NCBI GenBank assembly: GCA_024279575.1
Contig: JAJRRJ010000001.1
Coordinates: 1 to 10,457, forward strand
DNA length: 10,457 nucleotides
From: Alphaproteobacteria bacterium
GTDB lineage: Bacteria > Pseudomonadota > Alphaproteobacteria > Rhizobiales > Devosiaceae
Direction of reading: 5' to 3'
Part shown: positions 5,955 through 10,457 of the stretch, one piece after another
Position numbering within the stretch: position 1 is the stretch's first letter
Layout of the letters: every line of letters starts with the position of its first letter
Made by a program: the position numbers and the translations under genes
The notes under the pieces: generated by a model
What the model was told of the DNA's origin: nothing
Seen by the model: only the letters and a program-made list of their open reading frames with translations
Database searches by the model: none

Positions 5955-5973
5955 GTTCGGCCGGGGGCTGAAC
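5955..5973 (+). other. Hairpin at the 5' end of the rpsF leader
   Basis: GTTCGGCC (5955-5962) pairs with GGCTGAAC (5966-5973): 8 bp including one G-U, closed by a GGG triloop. A second small stem, TCGG/CCGA (5980-5983 with 5990-5993), follows. rpsF leaders in many bacteria bind the S6:S18 complex for autoregulation; I could not match the consensus of that motif here. Confidence 0.4.
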
Positions 5974-6129
5974 GGAGGGTCGGTTTGTGCCGATTGGGTG
6001 TATTATTTTGCATCTGCCTCCCGTGTCTCCGCTCTTTTGAAGAATTCTTTGGACGCCTTTTTCGAAATGTTCAGAGTGGCTTTGCGCCGTAGGGATACTT
6101 GGGTTTAACATGAAAAGGAAAAGGCGTTT

Positions 6130-6492
6130 ATGGCTTTTTACGAACATATTTATCTTGCGCGACAGGATGTGTCGGCGCAACAGGTTGAGGAATTGACCGC
6201 CAAAATAACAGAAATCCTTGAAAGCAATGGCGGCAAAATTGCATCCAAGGAATATTGGGGTCTTAAAACCCTGTCCTATCGCATTCGCAAAAACCGCAAA
6301 GCACATTTTTCGCTGCTTAACATTGATGCACCCCACGAAGCTGTTGCTGAAATGGAACGTCAAATGCGGATCAACGAAGATGTATTGCGCTCTTTGACAA
6401 TTCGTGTGGAAGAGCTGAATGAAGGTCCTTCTGTGATGATGCAAAAACGTGACCGGGATGATCGTTCTGATCGTCGCCCGCCACGCCGCTAG
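6130..6492 (+). CDS. rpsF: 30S ribosomal protein S6
   Basis: 120 residues, close to the bacterial range of about 95-140. S6 binds 16S rRNA in the platform as a heterodimer with S18, the product of the next gene. The start MAFYEHIYLARQDVS and the central GGKIASKEYWGLKTLSYRI segment (34-52) are characteristic, as is RKNRKAHFSLLNID (54-67). The C-terminal tail is rich in Arg/Asp with a proline (DRDDRSDRRPPRR), a variable part of the family. An AAGG-type ribosome-binding site lies 7-10 nt before ATG 6130. It is the first gene of the ribosomal unit, with rpsR 20 bp downstream, and is preceded by a long leader that may be the site of feedback control. Confidence 0.97.
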   Translation: MAFYEHIYLARQDVSAQQVEELTAKITEILESNGGKIASKEYWGLKTLSYRIRKNRKAHFSLLNIDAPHEAVAEMERQMRINEDVLRSLTIRVEELNEGPSVMMQKRDRDDRSDRRPPRR

Positions 6493-6512
6493 AGAAAAGG
6501 GAGTTTTGATCA

Positions 6513-6767
6513 ATGGCTATTAGAAATCTTACATCTGTTCAGGCCCGTCGTCCTTTTCAGCGTCGTCGTAAAACCTGTCCTTTCACCGGTACAAACGCAC
6601 CCAAGATCAATTATTTAGATATTCGCCTGCTACAGCGTTATGTTTCAGAGCGTGGCAAAATTGTTCCAAGCCGGATCACCGCCGTTTCTGCAAAGAAACA
6701 GCGTGAATTGGCCAAGGCAATCAAACGTGCGCGTTTTCTTGGTCTTTTGGCATTTGCCGAAAAATAA
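6513..6767 (+). CDS. rpsR: 30S ribosomal protein S18
   Basis: 84 residues, a normal length. A very basic protein that pairs with S6 on the platform of the 30S subunit. RRPFQRRRKTCPFTG (12-26) and YLDIRLLQRYVSERGKIVPSRIT (34-56) are the family signatures, followed by the usual KKQRELAKAIKRARFLGLL helix (61-79). GGGAG lies 10 nt before ATG 6513. The 116-bp gap after it, before rplI, is unusually long for this operon and is structured. In several Rhizobiales, as I recall, a DUF2232 membrane-protein gene sits at this place; none is here. Confidence 0.97.
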   Translation: MAIRNLTSVQARRPFQRRRKTCPFTGTNAPKINYLDIRLLQRYVSERGKIVPSRITAVSAKKQRELAKAIKRARFLGLLAFAEK

Positions 6768-6770
6768 TTC

Positions 6771-6846
6771 CCGGTTTTCTTGACCGGTATCAGCTGGGGT
6801 TAGGCAGAAATGGTTCTGCCACCTCTAACCGCAACCGATTTTTTTT
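6771..6846 (+). other. Structured spacer between rpsR and rplI (possible attenuator or processing element)
   Basis: Three stems are visible. CCGGT (6773-6777) pairs with ACCGG (6783-6787). A 12-bp hairpin joins GGTTAG+GCAGAA (6798-6809) to TTCTGC (6814-6819) and CTAACC (6825-6830), with a 5-nt bulge and an ATGG loop. Then CCGA, a run of Ts and TCGG follow (about 6834-6846). The T-run comes 7-8 nt after the long stem, too far for a textbook terminator, and rplI begins 38 nt later, so partial termination, RNase cleavage or protein binding are all possible. Confidence 0.5.
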
Positions 6847-6883
6847 CGGATAACGAGCGGGACAGCACTTAGGAGTTTATAAA

Positions 6884-7519
6884 ATGAAAGTTATCCTTCT
6901 TGAACGCGTGGGCCGCCTTGGCGCCCTGGGCGATGAAGTTAACGTTAAAAACGGCTTTGGCCGCAATTTCCTTTTGCCTCAGGGCAAAGCCATTCGTGCA
7001 AACGAGGTCAATCGTGCCCGTTTTGAAAAGGAGCGGGCTGAAATTGAAAAACGTAATGAAGAACGTAAAAATCAAGCCGCCGGTATCGCCGATGGTCTGA
7101 ACGGCGTTTCTATCATTATGATCCGTCAGGCCTCTGAAGCGGGCACACTTTATGGTTCTGTTTCTTCACGGGACATTGCTGATGGTTTGAGCGACAAAGG
7201 GTTTAGCGTTACCCGCAATGCGGTTGACCTTCCCTTGCCTATCAAAACAGTTGGCATCCATGAAATTGCCCTTAATTTGCATGCGGACGTTGCGGTTTCA
7301 GTAAATGTCAATGTGGCACGCTCTGAATCCGAAGCTGAACGTCAGGAAGCTGGCGAAGACATGACCGTTTTTGATTTTGACGATAATGAGAACGCAGCCC
7401 AAGAAGAAGTTGAGGTAGCGGATGATGCAGAAGACGCTCCTTTAGAAGATGCTGTCTCACAAAATGATGAATCCGAAGCGGAAATCGCGACGTCTGAAGA
7501 AGACGCTGACAAAGCCTAA
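6884..7519 (+). CDS. rplI: 50S ribosomal protein L9 with acidic C-terminal extension
   Basis: 211 residues against about 150 for most L9 proteins. The N-terminal rRNA-binding domain is intact: MKVILLERVGRLG, GDEVNVKNGFGRNFLLPQGKA (17-37). The long connecting helix follows (about 40-70), then the C-terminal domain to about 147 (LYGSVSSRDIAD, VGIHEIALNLHADV). Residues 148-211 add a tail rich in Glu/Asp (DDNEN, EEVEVADDAEDAPLED, DESEAE, SEEDAD), low in complexity and surely disordered. Extended acidic tails on L9 are common in alphaproteobacteria, though this one is long. ATG 6884 follows AGGAG by 8 nt. L9 sits at the base of the L1 stalk and influences frame maintenance. It ends the ribosomal unit, 22 bp before a terminator stem. 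Confidence 0.96.
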   Translation: MKVILLERVGRLGALGDEVNVKNGFGRNFLLPQGKAIRANEVNRARFEKERAEIEKRNEERKNQAAGIADGLNGVSIIMIRQASEAGTLYGSVSSRDIADGLSDKGFSVTRNAVDLPLPIKTVGIHEIALNLHADVAVSVNVNVARSESEAERQEAGEDMTVFDFDDNENAAQEEVEVADDAEDAPLEDAVSQNDESEAEIATSEEDADKA

Positions 7520-7541
7520 ATTCATTTCAATATGTATTATG

Positions 7542-7571
7542 AAGGTCGGGCCTTGGTCCGGCCTTTTTTTT
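7542..7571 (+). terminator. Intrinsic terminator of the rpsF-rpsR-rplI unit
   Basis: A 9-bp stem, 7542-7550 with 7557-7565, including two G-U pairs, loop CCTTGG, running directly into eight Ts (7564-7571). It is the best terminator in the window and separates the ribosomal unit from dnaB. Confidence 0.9.
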
Positions 7572-7734
7572 CGCGTTCTTTCTTATCCCCGCTAATCACA
7601 GGTTCTGACCGCGAACTGGCCAAGAATCAGATAAACATGGGTTAGTTGCATTTGATACTACCCTGAGCGGCTGAATTGTGGTTAAAAAGTGGCCGCCGGG
7701 GTGTTGCGTTCTGCCGGACTAATTGCATTTTACT

Positions 7735-7738
7735 GGAG
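7735..7738 (+). promoter_or_regulatory. Ribosome-binding site that fixes the dnaB start
   Basis: GGAG, 8 nt before ATG 7747. The frame is open to a TTG at 7723, but that position has no ribosome-binding site and would put this GGAG inside the gene. The rest of 7572-7746 shows no promoter I would defend. Confidence 0.75.
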
Positions 7739-7746
7739 ACTGCTTA

Positions 7747-9237
7747 ATGGACGCTGTGCGCCAACTACACCCGGATGAAAAAGAAGCCAGTTATCGGCTT
7801 GCTCCGCACAATATTGATGCTGAACAGGCATTACTGGGCGCAATTCTGGTAAATAATGAAGCATTTTACCGGGTTTCTGATTTTTTGGAAATCGAGCACT
7901 TCTATGAGGCTGTCCACCGGGAAATTTATGAGGTTCTTGGTAAAATTATTCGCGCCGGGAAAACTGCAACCCCGATCACTGCCAAAACGTTTTTACCCGA
8001 TGAGTTGATTGAAAACGTCTCCATGGCGCAATATCTGGCACGCCTTGCCGCTGAGGCAACAACAGTTATCAACGCCTTTGATTACGGGCAGACGGTTTAT
8101 GATCTGGCTCTGGAACGAGCGCTTATCCAGATCGGGGAAGAGATGGTGGAGGTCGCCTATGACCGGGATGTGGACCAGTCCCCCACTGACCAAATTGAAT
8201 CCGCAGAGCACCAACTGTTTAATCTGGCCGAAAAGGGCCGCTATGATGGTGGGTTTCAAGGGTTCAATACTGCACTGCGCGATGCCATTGATATGGCGGG
8301 GGAAGCCTACAAGCGCGATGGGGGACTTTCGGGAATTGCCACAGGGCTAACTGATCTGGACCGGCTGATGGGCGGGTTGCAACGCTCTGACCTTCTGATA
8401 TTGGCGGCACGCCCCGCCATGGGTAAAACCTCGCTGGCGACAAATCTTGCGTTTCATGTGGCAAATTCTTATCGCTCCTCCACCGAAGCGGATGGGCGGA
8501 TCAAAACCGAAAGCGGAGGGATTGTTGGTTTTTTCTCTCTGGAGATGAGTTCGGAACAGCTGGCCACGCGTATTTTGTCGGAACAGGCGGAAATTTCATC
8601 GGCGGATGTGCGACGCGGCAATATTCATGAAAGCCAGTTCTCCAAACTGGTGGACACCTCGAACCGGTTGGCGCAGATACCGCTTTATATTGATGACACC
8701 GGGGGCATTTCTATTTCACAGCTAGCGGCGCGGGCCCGCAGATTAAAAAGACAAAAGGGACTGGACCTGATTATTGTGGACTATATCCAGCTTTTGTCCG
8801 GTTCGGCAAAATCGGCCAATCAGAACCGGGTACAGGAATTGACGGAAATCACCACCAACCTCAAAGCGCTCGCAAAAGAGCTTGAAGTCCCCATTATTGC
8901 GCTTTCGCAGCTCTCTCGACAGGTGGAAAACCGGGATGATAAACGACCACAGCTGGCAGATTTGCGCGAATCTGGTTCCATCGAGCAGGATGCTGACGTG
9001 GTGATGTTCATCTATCGCGAAGAATATTACCTGCAAAACAAGGAGCCAAAACCGGGCTCCCCCGAACATCTGACATGGCAGGCTGAAATGAACGAAGTTC
9101 ACGGGCAGGCGGAGGTTATTATCGGCAAGCAGCGCCATGGGCCAACCGGCACCGTGAAGCTGTCATTTATCGGTCAATTTACAAGATTTTCAAATTTGGC
9201 GCAAAACGCGTACTCTGATGCGCGAATCGATAAGTGA
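7747..9237 (+). CDS. dnaB: Replicative DNA helicase DnaB
   Basis: 496 residues from ATG 7747, the expected size. The hexameric 5'-3' helicase unwinds DNA at the replication fork and recruits primase through its N-terminal domain. That domain begins with NIDAEQALLGAIL at 22-34; a linker precedes the RecA-like ATPase core. Walker A is ARPAMGKTS (221-229), Walker B LIIVDYIQLL (341-350), then LSQLSRQVE (386-394), the LRESGSIEQDADVV segment (406-419) and KQRHGPTG (461-468) with the arginine-finger region. Between Walker A and FFSLEMSSEQLA an insertion (about 240-258, SSTEADGRIKTESGG) resembles that of other alphaproteobacterial DnaB proteins. There is no intein. It follows the rplI terminator by 175 bp, so it needs its own promoter; alr begins 32 bp after its stop. 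Confidence 0.97.
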   Translation: MDAVRQLHPDEKEASYRLAPHNIDAEQALLGAILVNNEAFYRVSDFLEIEHFYEAVHREIYEVLGKIIRAGKTATPITAKTFLPDELIENVSMAQYLARLAAEATTVINAFDYGQTVYDLALERALIQIGEEMVEVAYDRDVDQSPTDQIESAEHQLFNLAEKGRYDGGFQGFNTALRDAIDMAGEAYKRDGGLSGIATGLTDLDRLMGGLQRSDLLILAARPAMGKTSLATNLAFHVANSYRSSTEADGRIKTESGGIVGFFSLEMSSEQLATRILSEQAEISSADVRRGNIHESQFSKLVDTSNRLAQIPLYIDDTGGISISQLAARARRLKRQKGLDLIIVDYIQLLSGSAKSANQNRVQELTEITTNLKALAKELEVPIIALSQLSRQVENRDDKRPQLADLRESGSIEQDADVVMFIYREEYYLQNKEPKPGSPEHLTWQAEMNEVHGQAEVIIGKQRHGPTGTVKLSFIGQFTRFSNLAQNAYSDARIDK

Positions 9238-9269
9238 TGTATCGGTGATGTGCAAAATTTATTGCAAAA

Positions 9270-10421
9270 GTGGTGGGCGTTGTCTTGAGTGCATTTGTTG
9301 GACAGTTTAGCGGCAGGTTGACCATCGACCTTGGGGCGATTTCGCGCAACTGGAAGGGGTTGGACCGGATTTCGGCCAATGCACTGACCGGGGCCGTTGT
9401 AAAAGCGGATGCCTATGGATGTGGCATGCTGCCAGTTGCCCAGACCCTGAGCCGGGCCGGCGCACAATTTTTCTTTGTCGCCACCCCTGATGAAGGCATT
9501 GCCCTAAGGGCTGTGTTGCCTGACGCCTATATTTTTATACTAAACGGGTTGTTTCCCGGTGCCGCCAAACTTTATGCCGAACAACGCCTGATGCCATTGC
9601 TTGCCTCATTATCAATGCTGGATGAATGGCTCAAGATGTGCATCGAGGTAGGGGATGCCCTGCCGGCGGGATTTCATTTTGATACCGGTATGAACCGAAT
9701 GGGCTTTCGGCTTCAGGACGCTTCAATTGTACAAAACCGCATGCAAAGTTCAGGCTATCGGCCTCAGGTCATTATGAGTCATCTGGCATGTGCGGATGTG
9801 CCGGCCCATGAAAAAAACAGCACACAGAGGGCGTTGTTTCAGGCCCTTCTGGCGCAATTCCCCAACATTCCTGCATCTTTGGCCAATTCTGCCGGCACTT
9901 TGGGGGGGCGCGAAAACCACTTTCAAATGGTACGGCCAGGCATTTCTCTATATGGGGGACGTGCCGTGCAGGGACGCCCTAATCCAATGAGTTCTGTCAT
10001 AACTCTGGAAATGCCTATTCTGCAAATTCGCGAAGCGCGGACCGGAGAAACTGTGGGATATGGAGCAGCACAAACCCTGAACCGGGACTCACGGCTTGCA
10101 ATAGTTGGCACCGGTTATGCCGATGGCTATATGCGCTCTCTTTCTTCCTCCAATGGTCGTCCGGGGGGGCATGTGGCGTTAAACGGCAAACTTTTGCCAG
10201 TCATCGGGCGGGTTTCCATGGATTCAATAGTGGTGGATGTTACTGAGTTGGGACCAAACGCACCAGAGGCCGGGGAAATGCTGGAAATAATTGGCCCCAA
10301 TATTTCAATTGATGATCTTGCGGACAACGCGGATACGATCGGGTACGAAATTCTTACCTCATTGAATGGGCGGTTCAAGCGCCGCTATCGTGATGAACAT
10401 GGCAATGTGAGCGAAAGTTAG
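9270..10421 (+). CDS. alr: Alanine racemase (PLP-dependent)
   Basis: 383 residues if the first GTG is used; the family is usually 355-390. It interconverts L- and D-alanine, giving the D-alanine needed for peptidoglycan precursors. Lys45 in VVKADAYGCG forms the Schiff base with pyridoxal phosphate, and Tyr283 in GTGYADGYMRS is the opposite catalytic base. Arg143 in NRMGFR, the VRPGISLYGG segment (221-230), VGYGA (262-266) and SMD (316-318) are also conserved. The start is uncertain: GTG 9270 and GTG 9273 lack a clear ribosome-binding site, while TTG 9285 has GGTGGG 7 nt upstream and would shorten the protein by 5 residues; the family domain begins at RLTIDLGAI (16-24) in any case. It follows dnaB by 32 bp and precedes radA by 5 bp, suggesting one transcript. 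Confidence 0.95.
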   Translation: MVGVVLSAFVGQFSGRLTIDLGAISRNWKGLDRISANALTGAVVKADAYGCGMLPVAQTLSRAGAQFFFVATPDEGIALRAVLPDAYIFILNGLFPGAAKLYAEQRLMPLLASLSMLDEWLKMCIEVGDALPAGFHFDTGMNRMGFRLQDASIVQNRMQSSGYRPQVIMSHLACADVPAHEKNSTQRALFQALLAQFPNIPASLANSAGTLGGRENHFQMVRPGISLYGGRAVQGRPNPMSSVITLEMPILQIREARTGETVGYGAAQTLNRDSRLAIVGTGYADGYMRSLSSSNGRPGGHVALNGKLLPVIGRVSMDSIVVDVTELGPNAPEAGEMLEIIGPNISIDDLADNADTIGYEILTSLNGRFKRRYRDEHGNVSES

Positions 10422-10426
10422 CGCCC

Positions 10427-10457
10427 GTGGCCCGCATAAAATCCAATTTTATCTGCC
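10427..10457 (+). CDS. radA: Start of DNA repair protein RadA/Sms (first ten codons, cut by the right edge)
   Basis: A GTG at 10427, 5 bp after the alr stop, opens a frame reading (M)ARIKSNFIC. RadA proteins begin with a short Lys/Ser-rich stretch, an aromatic residue and then the first cysteine of a CxxC...CxxC zinc finger (pattern K..F.C); this matches with Cys10 in place. radA after alr is the common alphaproteobacterial order. RadA is a RecA-like ATPase that processes branched recombination intermediates. Only 31 bases are visible, and no clear ribosome-binding site, so translation may be coupled to alr. Confidence 0.7.
   Translation, partial: MARIKSNFIC

Larger units (their letters stand above)
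5711..6129. other. Divergent control region between the fab and ribosomal-protein clusters
   Basis: 419 bp with no convincing gene. Frames are open on both strands but lack ribosome-binding sites and resemble no family. It holds a rightward promoter candidate (5912-5940), a weaker leftward one (5836-5864), a 10-bp direct repeat (5746-5755, 5770-5779), a small TGTCC/GGACA stem (5799-5812) in the leftward leader, a 6-bp dyad (5869-5885) between the two promoters, and a roughly 180-nt rpsF leader with further stems. Confidence 0.7.

Noticed and set aside
5784..6092. A 102-codon plus-strand frame in the divergent region before rpsF
   Set aside because: No ribosome-binding site before its ATG, no recognisable family pattern, and it overlaps the promoter and leader of rpsF.
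5860..6513. A 217-codon minus-strand frame covering rpsF
   Set aside because: It is the antisense of the conserved rpsF gene and its leader, with no family-like segments.
7723..7746. TTG start for dnaB eight codons upstream
   Set aside because: No ribosome-binding site, and the good GGAG at 7735-7738 is placed for ATG 7747.

Overview
The window looks like a chromosomal housekeeping region of an alphaproteobacterium. The evidence is gene order: a leftward fatty-acid synthesis cluster (fabD, fabG, acpP, fabF, mltG) stands back to back with a rightward cluster (rpsF, rpsR, rplI, dnaB, alr, radA), a pairing typical of that class. DnaB also carries an insertion after the Walker A helix like that of alphaproteobacterial homologues, and the best promoter candidates fit the alphaproteobacterial CTTGAC-N17-CTATAT pattern. 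I cannot name the genus; no rRNA is present.

Left half, minus strand, in transcription order: a short membrane microprotein gene (5609-5710), fabD, a duplicated fragment of the fabG start with an 80-85 bp hairpin-rich spacer, fabG, a gene for a secreted-looking calcium-binding RTX/EF-hand protein, acpP (with its own likely promoter), fabF, and the first 200 codons of mltG running off the left edge. FabD loads malonyl groups onto ACP, FabF condenses and FabG reduces the beta-keto product. MltG is an inner-membrane transglycosylase that ends peptidoglycan strands. fabG has unusual sequence on both sides: a 65-bp duplication upstream and the RTX gene downstream, where acpP would normally follow.

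Centre (5711-6129): a 419-bp divergent control region with no convincing gene. It holds a good candidate rpsF promoter, a weaker leftward promoter, a 10-bp direct repeat and several hairpins in the rpsF leader.

Right half, plus strand: rpsF, rpsR and rplI (ribosomal proteins S6, S18, L9) end at a clear intrinsic terminator (7542-7571). A structured 116-bp spacer separates rpsR from rplI. Then come dnaB (replicative helicase), alr (alanine racemase, supplying D-alanine for peptidoglycan) and the first ten codons of radA at the right edge, tightly packed and probably co-transcribed.

The core genes are ordinary and intact. The items worth attention are the RTX gene inside the fab operon, the fabG-start duplication with its 37-codon minigene, the 33-residue membrane protein before fabD, and the structured leaders of rpsF and rplI.
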